Origin: CAZYQW01 sp964649825
GTDB lineage: Bacteria; Planctomycetota; B15-G4; JADJEK01
Reading direction: 5' to 3'
NCBI GenBank assembly: GCA_964649825.1
Contig: CAZYQW010000024.1
Span: 51,012 to 115,011, forward strand
Length of the DNA: 64,000 nt
The notes under the pieces are model-generated. The model saw only the letters and a program-made list of their open reading frames with translations, was not told the DNA's origin and did not search any database. Both the position numbers and the translations under genes were made by a program. Every line of letters begins with the position of its first letter. Positions within the stretch are counted from its first letter, which is position 1. Shown here one piece after another: positions 1-8,209 of the stretch.

Positions 1-2
1 GG

Positions 3-266
3 CAGGCGTTCCTCGCGCCCGACTCGAACGCGCTCCGCGTCCTCGTCCGTATCGGCCTCGTTCCCGAGCAGAAGAGCTACGCGGCGACGTACAAAGACGC
101 CCGCCGGCTCGCCGAGGAGCAGCTCGGAAGCGATCGAAAGAGTCATCTCGACGCGCACCAGCTCCTGCGCGCGCACGGGCAGGAGATTTGCCGACGCACG
201 AACCCCCGGTGCGAGGCGTGCCCACTGAGCGGGCGGTGCGAGTTCGCTCGATCGTCGCGCCGGTGA
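3..266 (+). CDS. Endonuclease III-like DNA glycosylase, C-terminal part (partial at window edge)
   Basis: The reading frame enters from the left edge and ends at TGA 264-266, leaving 87 residues. The tail carries four cysteines spaced C-x6-C-x2-C-x5-C (CRRTNPRC, EAC, PLSGRC). This is the 4Fe-4S cluster loop of the endonuclease III/MutY branch of HhH-GPD base-excision glycosylases. The earlier PDSNALRVLVRIGL segment fits the region of the family that contains the catalytic Asp (VDTH-like motif). Enzymes of this family remove oxidised pyrimidines and nick abasic sites in the cytoplasm. The helix-hairpin-helix part lies outside the window, so Nth proper cannot be separated from other [4Fe-4S] HhH-GPD paralogues. 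Confidence 0.8.
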   Translation, partial: QAFLAPDSNALRVLVRIGLVPEQKSYAATYKDARRLAEEQLGSDRKSHLDAHQLLRAHGQEICRRTNPRCEACPLSGRCEFARSSRR

Positions 267-284
267 GGCGCGTCACTCCTCGCC

Positions 285-953
285 CTACTGCGCCTCGTTC
301 GTCGGGCTCGTCTCCTCGAGCGCGGCGCGCAGGAGCTTCATCCCCCGGCAAAGATTGACGCGGACCGATCCCTCGGTCAGCCCTGTCCGCTCCGAGATCT
401 CCCGCGCCGGAAGCTCGAGCAGCAGCCGGAGCGCCAGCGGCTCGCGGTACGGTTCGGGAAGCGATCGCAGCACCGTCATCACGTCGTCGGCCGACAGACC
501 GGCGCGAGGCGGCGTTTCCGTCAGCGCGTCGTCGTGCTGATCCTGCAGGGACTCCGCGCCACGCGGTCGTTTCAGGGCATCGCGGCCCAGGTTGCGCGCG
601 ATCGTCGAGAGCCACGGTGTGAACCGCGCCGCGTCCTCGAGCGAATCGATGCGGCGCCACGCGGCCAGCGCGACTTCCTGCATCAGATCCTCCACTTCCT
701 GCTCCGAGGCCATGCTGAGCAGGATGGCGTGCACGAGCCGAGCGTGTCGATCCCAGAGGCGCACGAACGCGATGGAGTCGCGCCCTCGAGCCCGATCGAC
801 GAGCCGCGCGAGTTGTCGCTCCGTCCAGGCACGGGGCAACGAGCCTACGTCCCGCACACGAGTCCCGGGATTCGACCGATTCTCGCGGTTCCATGGAAAG
901 CGTGACGCTGGAGACGCCGAGCCGAACTGTTCGCAGGCGAGAGCACGAGCCAT
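285..953 (-). CDS. ECF-type RNA polymerase sigma factor
   Basis: This is a 222-residue sigma-70 family protein. Region 2 lies around FVRLWDRHARLVHAILLS and LMQEVALAAWRRI, with the core-binding/-10 helix ending at TPWLSTIARNLGRDALK. Region 4 has the helix-turn-helix REISERTGLTEGSVRVNLCRG. The frame stays open upstream to 1229, but that would overlap the leader of the divergent subtilase gene. ATG 953 has a GGAG about 12 bases upstream and is preferred; GTG 857 is a shorter alternative. No anti-sigma gene lies beside it. The divergent protease at 1246 is the obvious candidate target or partner, but that is inference. The N-terminal 35 residues before region 2 are low in conservation signal. Confidence 0.85.
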   Translation of the reverse strand: MARALACEQFGSASPASRFPWNRENRSNPGTRVRDVGSLPRAWTERQLARLVDRARGRDSIAFVRLWDRHARLVHAILLSMASEQEVEDLMQEVALAAWRRIDSLEDAARFTPWLSTIARNLGRDALKRPRGAESLQDQHDDALTETPPRAGLSADDVMTVLRSLPEPYREPLALRLLLELPAREISERTGLTEGSVRVNLCRGMKLLRAALEETSPTNEAQ

Positions 954-1245
954 AGATCGAGACTCCGCGGCCTTCGTCAACCGGACCAGACGGACCATCG
1001 CAGCGATCGTTAGCCAAAGCGAGTGACACCTCCGTAATCCGGATTTCATGGGCCCCTGATCGATCGGCGTTACGCCAAGGGGGACGTCGTTTCGGCCGGT
1101 GCGCCTGCGCACGAAAGTTCCGAGAAAACGTGCGGCGCTCCATGCCAAACGGCGTCTTCCGAGCGCGACGGTCGCGCTCACCCGCGTTTCGAAGCCCATC
1201 GCGACGGTCCGTCCCAGACCCGTCGCCACTCAGAAGGACATTTCC
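954..1245. promoter_or_regulatory. Divergent intergenic region between sigma factor and subtilase
   Basis: About 290 bases separate the chosen starts of the two divergent genes. Open frames cross it on both strands, but they lack coding-like protein character and run into the two genes. It must hold the two promoters. I see no clear sigma-70 -35/-10 pair and no repeat. A GAAGGA ribosome-binding site lies just before ATG 1246. Confidence 0.4.
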
Positions 1246-3237
1246 ATGAATCGAATGGATCTGAATCGAGGCGTCCGGTGCCTCCTCGCCTGTATCGTCA
1301 CGTCCGTCGTCCCCCCGACGGTCGTGTTCGCTCAAGACTTGCACCCGGAAGGGGCACCGGACCCTTCTCGTTTCCGTGCCACGCTGGCCAGCCGGCTCGG
1401 CGCCGCTCCGAGCGAGGTGCTCGTGGGTGACGCCGAGGGCCCGGTGCGGCTCCATGACGCCGAGCTCGAACTCTTCGTCGCGTCCGGCATGTTGGTCGAC
1501 GGCCGGAAGGCGGTCGTCGCCATCGATCGTGACGGCAACGTCGTCGACCTCGACGCGGCGCTGGCGCAGGACCGCGAACTCGCCGGCGCGCGTCGCGGGA
1601 AGCTCGGCCGCCGGCTCCACGAGGAGGTGCTCCGCCGCGATCCGACCGAGCGCGTGCTCGTGGTCGCGTGGCTCGACGCGCCGGAGCTCGGCGACCTGCG
1701 CCAGGAGCACGCGGGCCGTCTCGAGACGCGCCGTGCGGCGGGAACCCTGACTCACGACGCAGCCGAGTCGCTGCAGGTCGAGCATTCGGGGCGCGTTCGC
1801 GACCGCTTGGCACCGGTCACCGATGCGGCGGCCAGTGCGTTCGAAGCGGCCGGCCTCGAGGTCGTCGGCCGGGACGTCTTCGCGCCGATCGTCTTCCTTC
1901 GCGCCAACGCCGACGACATGGCGCGCGTGATGGACGACCCGCGCGTGCTCAGCCTCGACTTCGCGGGCGCCGAGTACGTCGATCGCCTGAACGTCGCGAC
2001 GAATGAGGTGCGCGCGAGCGGCGCGTGGTACGCGTTCGGCGGAACGACCGGCGCCGGGGCGAAGGTCTCGATCGTCGAAAGCGGCGCCGTCTGCACGTCG
2101 AACCCGTTCCTGACGGTGGCGGCGACGCGTACGGCCGGAGGGGTGTCCTCGCACACGACCGGCGTCGCGTCCTGCGTGGCGAGCACCCATTCGACCCACC
2201 GCGGCGTCGCGCCGGGGGCGACGATCATTTCCGCGAACGCGGCCGACTTCCTGAGTCAGACGAGCAACGTGACGTCGCAGATGCCGGGCTCGGTGGCCGC
2301 GGTCTCGTGGTCGATCAACAACGGCGCGCAGATCATGAACCTCTCGTACGGAGCCGGCGCTCCGAACTCGACGGTGTACTCGTTCGACAAGTATCTCGAC
2401 TACGTCGTCCGCAACAGCGCGAAGACGATCGCGATCGCCTGCGGCAACTCCGGCTCGTACGCCGGCGACCCGGGGGCGGGCTTCAACGCCATCGCGGTCG
2501 GGAACTTCAACGACATGGGGTCGAGCGCCTGGTCGGGCGAGACGATGGCCGGGAGCTCGTCTTGGCGGAACCCGTCGACGGGCGTGGAGACTCCGCAGGT
2601 CGCCGCGCCGGGCAGCGGCATCACGATGCTGAGCTGCAACGCGTCGATCACCGGATACACGGCGAGCGGGACGTCGTTCTCGTCGCCGATCACGGCCGGC
2701 GTCGCGGCGCTCGTGGTCTCGAAGCAGCCGTCGCTCGGGAGCTGGCCGGAGGCCGTTCGCGCCATCATCATGGCCACGGCGTGGCACAACATCGAAGGAG
2801 TCGCGCGGCTCTCCTCCAAGGACGGCGCCGGCGGCGTCGACGCGAAGGCGGCGTTCGCCGTCGCGGCGCGCGGCAAGGGCACCGGCTACCAGTACGGCAC
2901 GCTCACGTCGTCTTCGTTCGACGCGAACGGCCTCGTGACGGCGCAGACCGGCTTCGCCTCCGCGGGCCAGGCGATCCGCGCCTGCCTCTCGTTCGACTCG
3001 ACGCCGTCGGGCGGCCCGACGTATTCGGTCGACTCGCTCAAGGCCGACCTCGACCTCTACGTCTACGCGCCGAACGGGGCGCTCGTCGCGACTTCGACCA
3101 GCGGCATCCAGCCCTTCGAGGTCGTCCACTTCACCGCTCCGCAGACCGGGACATACACCGTCAAGGTGAAGCGCTACTCGTTCAGCGGGTCGTCCGAGTA
3201 CTACGGCACCGCGTTCACGACGAGCTCGGACCAGTAA
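1246..3237 (+). CDS. Secreted subtilisin-like (S8) serine protease, catalytic Asp replaced by Glu
   Basis: The protein has 663 residues and a signal peptide (CLLACIVTSVVPPTVVFAQ). ATG 1246 follows GAAGGA at 8 bases; the frame is open further upstream, but only this start gives a signal peptide at the N-terminus. A pro-region of roughly 230 residues precedes the S8 domain. The catalytic His is H303 in SHTTGVAS, the oxyanion Asn is N401 in ACGNSG, and the Ser is S477 in GTSFSSPITAG. The first catalytic block, normally VxxxDTG, reads VSIVESG, so Asp is replaced by Glu278. The C-terminal 90 residues form a beta domain with DLDLYVYAPNG, like pre-peptidase C-terminal/P-type domains of secreted proteases. 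It is probably a secreted or periplasmic protease; activity with Glu is uncertain. Confidence 0.88.
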   Translation: MNRMDLNRGVRCLLACIVTSVVPPTVVFAQDLHPEGAPDPSRFRATLASRLGAAPSEVLVGDAEGPVRLHDAELELFVASGMLVDGRKAVVAIDRDGNVVDLDAALAQDRELAGARRGKLGRRLHEEVLRRDPTERVLVVAWLDAPELGDLRQEHAGRLETRRAAGTLTHDAAESLQVEHSGRVRDRLAPVTDAAASAFEAAGLEVVGRDVFAPIVFLRANADDMARVMDDPRVLSLDFAGAEYVDRLNVATNEVRASGAWYAFGGTTGAGAKVSIVESGAVCTSNPFLTVAATRTAGGVSSHTTGVASCVASTHSTHRGVAPGATIISANAADFLSQTSNVTSQMPGSVAAVSWSINNGAQIMNLSYGAGAPNSTVYSFDKYLDYVVRNSAKTIAIACGNSGSYAGDPGAGFNAIAVGNFNDMGSSAWSGETMAGSSSWRNPSTGVETPQVAAPGSGITMLSCNASITGYTASGTSFSSPITAGVAALVVSKQPSLGSWPEAVRAIIMATAWHNIEGVARLSSKDGAGGVDAKAAFAVAARGKGTGYQYGTLTSSSFDANGLVTAQTGFASAGQAIRACLSFDSTPSGGPTYSVDSLKADLDLYVYAPNGALVATSTSGIQPFEVVHFTAPQTGTYTVKVKRYSFSGSSEYYGTAFTTSSDQ

Positions 3238-3269
3238 TCAGGGAGCTCTCCGATCCCCCATGGAGACGC

Positions 3270-3302
3270 GGGTGACGGCGTCATCGCGCCGTCACCCTTT
3301 TT
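3270..3302 (+). terminator. Rho-independent terminator of the subtilase gene
   Basis: A perfect 11-bp stem (GGGTGACGGCG / CGCCGTCACCC) encloses a 6-base loop and is followed at once by TTTTT (3298-3302). It starts 33 bases after the subtilase stop and isolates that gene from the sigma/kinase pair. Confidence 0.92.
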
Positions 3303-3381
3303 CCTCTTTCAGGACCCGGAGGACGCGAAGCAAGGTATGGCCGAAGACGACCCCGCGTATGATCACGCTCGAGGTCGAACG

Positions 3382-3945
3382 ATGATGGCGGATCCGAACG
3401 ACTCGCTCTCCCAGCTCCTCGATCGTTGGAAGAGCGGCGACACGCAGGCCGGCGACGAATTGGTCCGCCTGGTCTACGACGAGCTCCATCGACTCGCGCG
3501 GCGGCGGATGGACGGGCAGAAGCCGTGGCACACGCTCCAGGCGACGGCGCTCGTCAACGAAGCCGTCGTGAGGATGTTCAAGGACGGCCCGTCGGACTGC
3601 CGCGACGTCGATCATTTCCTCGCCGTGGCGGCACGCGCCATGCGGTCGGTGCTCGTCGATCACGCGCGCCGCAAAGGACGGCAGAAGAGGAGCGGAGTCC
3701 GAGAGGACATCCCGCTCGAGCTCCTGACCGAACGATACGAGGAGCGCGCGACCGACCTCGTGGCGCTCGACGAGTCGCTGAAGAAGCTCGCGGAAGTCGA
3801 TCCCGATCTGGCCCGTCTCGTCGAGCTGCACTTCTTCGGGCGGATCAGCCTCCGGGAGATCTCGCGCATCGAGAATCGACCACGACACGTGGTCGAGCGC
3901 GAATGGCAGCTCGCGCGCGCGTGGCTTCGCAAGCACATGTCATGA
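3382..3945 (+). CDS. ECF sigma factor of the planctomycete-enriched type (TIGR02999-like)
   Basis: The protein has 187 residues from ATG 3382; ATG 3337 would add 15 residues and cannot be excluded. Family hallmarks are LVYDELHRLARRRM, HTLQATALVNEAVVRM, HFLAVAARAMRSVLVDHARR and the region-4 segment VELHFFGRISLREISRI. These match the ECF subfamily common in planctomycetes. The stop overlaps the start of the kinase gene (ATGA at 3942-3945), so the two are translationally coupled. No anti-sigma factor is present, and kinase control of the sigma factor is a natural inference, as proposed for several ECF groups linked to Ser/Thr kinases. A terminator lies immediately upstream. Confidence 0.88.
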   Translation: MMADPNDSLSQLLDRWKSGDTQAGDELVRLVYDELHRLARRRMDGQKPWHTLQATALVNEAVVRMFKDGPSDCRDVDHFLAVAARAMRSVLVDHARRKGRQKRSGVREDIPLELLTERYEERATDLVALDESLKKLAEVDPDLARLVELHFFGRISLREISRIENRPRHVVEREWQLARAWLRKHMS

Positions 3946-6452
3946 ACCAAGAGCGATGGCAACGGGTGAAGGGCATCTTCGCGCGAGCGACGGAGCTCGG
4001 ACAGGAGGGCCGTGACACGTTCCTGGCCGACGCCTGCGGCGACGACGAGGAGCTGCACGCCGAGGTCCGGTCGCTTCTCGCGAGCGTCGAGACCGAAGAC
4101 GAGTTCCTCGTCGCTCCCGATGTCGCCGGCGTGGAGTGCCTGGAACCCGAACGCGGGCAGCGGCTCGGCGACTTCGAGCTCCTCGAGGAGATCGGCCGGG
4201 GCGGCATGGGCGTCGTCTACCGGGCTCGGCAGGTGTCGCTCGAACGAGAGGTGGCCGTCAAGGTCCTCGCGACGCACCTCTCGCGCTCGCCACGCCACGT
4301 CGACCACTTCCTCCGCGAGGCGCGGGCCGCCGCGAAGCTTCACCACCGCTCGATCGTGTCGATCCACTTCGTCGGCAACGTCGAGGACGCGCACTTCTTC
4401 GCGATGGAGTTCGTGGGAGGCCGCGACCTCCACGAGGAGCTCAAGATCCAGGCCGGCCTCGCGAGCGGCCGGACGATCCTGCCCCCGCGCGACTCGTCGC
4501 GCTACGTGCCGGTCGTCACCCGCCTCTGCGCCGACGCGGCCGACGCGCTCCAGTACGCGCACGAGCGCGGGATCGTCCACCGCGACGTCAAGCCCCACAA
4601 CCTCCTGCTGCGCGTCACGGGCGACGTCTGCCTCGCCGACTTCGGCCTCGCGAAGGACGAGTCCCTCGGCTCGATCTCGAAGTCGGAGGAGATCCAGGGC
4701 ACGCCGTACTACATGAGTCCGGAACAGACTCGGGTCGAGGGCACGCGCGTCGGTCACCGCACCGACGTCTATTCCCTCGGAGTGGTCCTCTACGAGCTCC
4801 TCACGCTGCACCGCCCGTTCTCGGGCACCACGTCGCACGAGGTCCTGCACGCGATCGCCGTCGACGAGCCGGAGACGGTGCGCTCGTTCAACCCGCGCGT
4901 GCCGAAGGATCTCGAGACGATCTGCGCCAAGGCGATGGAGAAGAGCCCGGAGCGTCGCTACGCGACGGCGGCCGCGTTCGCCGACGACCTGCGGCGGTTC
5001 CTGAACCACGAGGCGATCTTGGCGCGACCCGCGACCGTCGCCGACCACCTGTCGCGCTCGCTGAGAAGACACCGCGGGACCATCTCGATCGCCGTGCTCA
5101 TCCTCGTCGCCCTCGTCACCGGGATCCTGCTCGCCGAACGACGCGCGAAGGCCCTGGAGCTCGAGACCGACGTCGCGCTGCTTTCGCATCTCGAGGCCGT
5201 CCCCGATCTCGGCCGCGTCGACCTCGAACGACTCCGCGCCGGCCGCGAAGCCCTCCGCAGGGTCGCACGCGACGGCACCCAGGACGCGCTCGTCGCAAGG
5301 CTCGGAGCGCTCTTCGAGGAGCTCCGCGCGCGCTGGAAGCGGGAAGGAACGGATGACGTCGAGCGCAGCTTCGGGAGCCCTGACGCCCTCACGTCGATGC
5401 CGTCCGACCGGCACCTGTTCCAGGGCCTCGCTCGACTCCACGACGCGCGTTCGGTCTTCCCGGAGGATGCCGATCTGACCCGCCTCGCGTCGGTCGCGGC
5501 GACGTTTCCCCTCCTCACCGTCGACGCGCCGCGCGGCGCCCCCATCACGTTGCGTCCGCTCGACCCATTGACCGGCCTGCCCGGCCAGAGCATCCTCCTC
5601 GGCGCGGCTCCGCTGCGCGCGCATCCGGTCCCGCCCGGCGAGTACCGCGTCACCGTCGAAGGCGACGACGGCTTCTGCGAGATGACGCGCACCTTGACGC
5701 GCCGTGGTCGTCACTATGAGGTGACCGCCGTCATCCGACCCACGCAGAACGTCGTGCGCGGAATGATCCGGATCCCCGCCGGACGGTTCATCGACGGCGA
5801 CGCTCGCGCCGACGTCTACCGCCGCCGCGAGCTCGATCTCCCGTCGTTCTGGATCGACGAGTGCGAGGTCAGCAACGGGGACTATCACGCGTTCTGCCAG
5901 GCGACCGGCCACGTCCCGCCGATCGTGTGGAATTCCGGCTACGACTCCGCGTTGGCCGATCTTCCGGTGACCGGCATATCGTGGCAGGATGCGGTCGCGT
6001 ACGCCGAATGGGCGGGCAAGCGACTGCCGTCGAACCACGAGTGGGGCCGCGCCGCGCGCGGCGAGCACGGCTACCTCTATCCGTGGGGAAACGACCCCCG
6101 CCACGGCGAGGCCCTCGCCAACATCGAGGACGCCGCCACGAACGACTGGAATCAATGGACCGAGGCGATCCAGCGCTACCGTGACGCGGTCGCTCCGGTG
6201 AAGAGTTTCCCGGCCGGGCGCAGCCCGGATGGTCTCTATCACGTCCTCGGCAACGTCGCCGAGCTCACCGAGAGCCCTTACGTGCAGTCCGTAGGAGGGG
6301 AGTTGGCGGTCATGATCGACGGGCGCATCATGCGCGGCGGCGGGTTCGACCTGCAACGCGGCGCGTTCCCCCTCTCGACGGTGACGTGGGTCCTCGGTTC
6401 CTATAAACTCAATCACCTCGGTTTCCGCTGCGCCAAGAGCGCGGATCCCTGA
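3942..6452 (+). CDS. Transmembrane Ser/Thr protein kinase fused to a formylglycine-generating-enzyme-like (SUMF1) domain
   Basis: The protein has 836 residues. The N-terminal kinase domain shows the glycine loop GRGGMG (85-90), lysine in VAVKVL (K107), HRDVKPHN with D215, DFGLAK with D233, and GTPYYMSPEQ, so all catalytic residues are present. One transmembrane helix lies at about 381-398 (ISIAVLILVALVTGILL), putting the C-terminal half outside the cytoplasmic membrane. A linker and a short beta region (500-590) come next. From about 603 (GMIRIPAGRF) to the end there is an FGE/SUMF1-type domain with FWIDECEVSNGDYHAFC, GISWQDAVAYAEWAGKRLP, YPWGND and a GFRCA ending. In kinases this module usually acts as a C-type-lectin-like sensor. 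The gene overlaps the sigma factor upstream, so it may transmit an envelope signal to it. Confidence 0.93.
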   Translation: MNQERWQRVKGIFARATELGQEGRDTFLADACGDDEELHAEVRSLLASVETEDEFLVAPDVAGVECLEPERGQRLGDFELLEEIGRGGMGVVYRARQVSLEREVAVKVLATHLSRSPRHVDHFLREARAAAKLHHRSIVSIHFVGNVEDAHFFAMEFVGGRDLHEELKIQAGLASGRTILPPRDSSRYVPVVTRLCADAADALQYAHERGIVHRDVKPHNLLLRVTGDVCLADFGLAKDESLGSISKSEEIQGTPYYMSPEQTRVEGTRVGHRTDVYSLGVVLYELLTLHRPFSGTTSHEVLHAIAVDEPETVRSFNPRVPKDLETICAKAMEKSPERRYATAAAFADDLRRFLNHEAILARPATVADHLSRSLRRHRGTISIAVLILVALVTGILLAERRAKALELETDVALLSHLEAVPDLGRVDLERLRAGREALRRVARDGTQDALVARLGALFEELRARWKREGTDDVERSFGSPDALTSMPSDRHLFQGLARLHDARSVFPEDADLTRLASVAATFPLLTVDAPRGAPITLRPLDPLTGLPGQSILLGAAPLRAHPVPPGEYRVTVEGDDGFCEMTRTLTRRGRHYEVTAVIRPTQNVVRGMIRIPAGRFIDGDARADVYRRRELDLPSFWIDECEVSNGDYHAFCQATGHVPPIVWNSGYDSALADLPVTGISWQDAVAYAEWAGKRLPSNHEWGRAARGEHGYLYPWGNDPRHGEALANIEDAATNDWNQWTEAIQRYRDAVAPVKSFPAGRSPDGLYHVLGNVAELTESPYVQSVGGELAVMIDGRIMRGGGFDLQRGAFPLSTVTWVLGSYKLNHLGFRCAKSADP

Positions 6453-6473
6453 CAACCGGAGCGGCCCATCACG

Positions 6474-6926
6474 ATGTACGGATCACTCGAAGTTCAAACC
6501 AGCGTCGTTCCCGGCGACGGATTCGAAAAACTCCCCGGCAAAGTGCGACGCGTCTTGCTCGGGTTCCTTCTCGAGCAGGCGCGAGACCTGCTGTTGGTTC
6601 CGGCCCCGGTCGAATTCGACGCCGACCTCGAGGACGACGGCATCACCGAGATGGACGCCATGACCGCCGCCGTCGAAAGCTACCTCGCCGGCGTCTCCAA
6701 GACGACGACGACGGACCTGACCGTCGACAAGGACGCAACGCCGGTCACGTACTACGAGTTCGTCGACGGCCATTGGAAGTGCAAGACCCGCTTCGTGGTC
6801 CTCCAACACGGCGTCCCCGCGACGGTCAACGCCCAGACCCCCGATGGTGAGCAGGCCGACGCCCACGTCTACATCACGCTCGGCGTGGATCTCGGCCCGG
6901 ACGAGCCGTCGCACTCCGCGGCGTAG
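6474..6926 (+). CDS. Conserved-looking hypothetical protein
   Basis: The protein has 150 residues with no signal peptide or transmembrane segment. It starts 22 bases after the kinase gene and may belong to the same transcript. The sequence is acidic and soluble, with a helical N-terminal part (GKVRRVLLGFLLEQARDLLL) and a beta-rich second half (VTYYEFVDGHWKCKTRFVVLQ). I recognise no family. The position suggests a role linked to the sigma/kinase pair, but nothing in the sequence shows it. Confidence 0.6.
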   Translation: MYGSLEVQTSVVPGDGFEKLPGKVRRVLLGFLLEQARDLLLVPAPVEFDADLEDDGITEMDAMTAAVESYLAGVSKTTTTDLTVDKDATPVTYYEFVDGHWKCKTRFVVLQHGVPATVNAQTPDGEQADAHVYITLGVDLGPDEPSHSAA

Positions 6927-7032
6927 CGAACGAGGATTCGAATGCCCTGGTGGCTCACGCGGGACGGATTTCGTCGTAGTCAGGATCGATGACATCCAGA
7001 CGCGGGTCGGCAAACGCGGACGCCATGAAGCG

Positions 7033-8172
7033 ATGACGTCACGACGCCAGTTTCTCCAGACGGCCGCGGCGGCGGGGGCCGCCGCGCTGCTGCGCGGCTC
7101 GAGCTCCGCCGCGAGGGACGGGCCCGCTCGCAAGCGGAGCCTCCTGATCCTCGGCGGGACCAGCTTTCTCGGGCGGCACATCGTCGAGGAAGCGCTCGCG
7201 CGTGGGCACTCGATGACCCTGTTCAACCGAGGCAAGACCAATCCGCACATCTTCCCCGAGCTCGAGAAGCTGCGCGGCGATCGCGATCCGCGCGTCGGCT
7301 CGGGGCTCGAGTCCCTGAAGGGTCGTACGTGGGACGCGGCCATCGATACGTCGGGGTACGTGCCGCGGATCGTGAGCGCGTCCACGACGCTCCTCGAGGA
7401 TTCGATCGAGCAGTACGTGTTCGTGTCGACGCTCTCGGTCTATCGCGACTTCTCGCGCGTCGGCATCGATGAGTCTGCGCCGGTGGGAACGCTCGAGGAC
7501 GAAACCACCGAGGACTTCGGCGCCGGCTTCGAGAACTACGGTCCTCTGAAGGCGCTCTGCGAACGGGCGGCCGAGCGGGCGATGCCGGGCCGAGTGACGA
7601 ACGTCCGCCCCGGCTTGATCGTCGGTCCCCACGACAACATGCCCCGCTTCACGTATTGGCCGGTCCGGATCGCCGAGGGCGGCGAGGTGCTCGCCCCCGG
7701 GCGGCCGACGGATCCGGTGCAGTACATCGACGCCCGCGACCTCGCGGCGTTCTGCCTCGACACGATCGAGCGCCGGGTCATCGGCACGTTCAACGCGAAC
7801 GGCCCGGTCGCACCGACGAACATCGCGGAGCTTCTGTACGGCTGCAAGGCGGTCACGTCGGCCGGTGCCCAGTTCACCTGGGTGAACGCGGAGTTCCTCG
7901 CCAAGAACGGAGTGCGGTCGTGGGTCGACGTCCCGGTCTGGATCCCGCCGACCGGAGCGCATCGTGGGTTCCATCGCGTCGACTCGGCGCGAGCCATCGA
8001 AGTCGGTCTCTGGACTCGTCCTCTCGCGGACACCGCGCGGGACACGCTCGAATGGTTCCGCACCGTCCTCGACGGGAACCCGACGCGGTTCATGGCCGGC
8101 CTGACGCGTAAGAAAGAGCAGGACGTCCTGGCGGCGTGGCGAGCGGCGCGCGACGACGACCGCGACGGTTGA
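7033..8172 (+). CDS. Tat-exported NAD-dependent epimerase/dehydratase (extended SDR)
   Basis: The protein has 379 residues. The N-terminus MTSRRQFLQTAAAAGAAALL is a twin-arginine signal (SRRQFL), so the protein is exported folded with its cofactor. The Rossmann start is LLILGGTSFLGRHIVEEAL, with a GGTxFLG nucleotide loop of atypical extended SDRs. FVSTLSVY and FENYGPLKALCERA supply the S/Y/K region of the active site (YGPLK). NVRPGLIVGPHD is typical of NAD-dependent epimerases. ATG 7033 was chosen because it starts the Tat signal; the open frame extends upstream without one. Exported SDR proteins of this kind are common in planctomycetes. The substrate is unknown, possibly a sugar. Confidence 0.85.
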   Translation: MTSRRQFLQTAAAAGAAALLRGSSSAARDGPARKRSLLILGGTSFLGRHIVEEALARGHSMTLFNRGKTNPHIFPELEKLRGDRDPRVGSGLESLKGRTWDAAIDTSGYVPRIVSASTTLLEDSIEQYVFVSTLSVYRDFSRVGIDESAPVGTLEDETTEDFGAGFENYGPLKALCERAAERAMPGRVTNVRPGLIVGPHDNMPRFTYWPVRIAEGGEVLAPGRPTDPVQYIDARDLAAFCLDTIERRVIGTFNANGPVAPTNIAELLYGCKAVTSAGAQFTWVNAEFLAKNGVRSWVDVPVWIPPTGAHRGFHRVDSARAIEVGLWTRPLADTARDTLEWFRTVLDGNPTRFMAGLTRKKEQDVLAAWRAARDDDRDG

Positions 8173-8209
8173 GCGCGCGCCGTGTCGACACGCACGGGCG
8201 CGGACCTCC

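Noticed and set aside
3660..6455. A 931-residue minus-strand open frame across the kinase gene
   Set aside because: Shadow of the kinase-FGE gene; no signal or domain.
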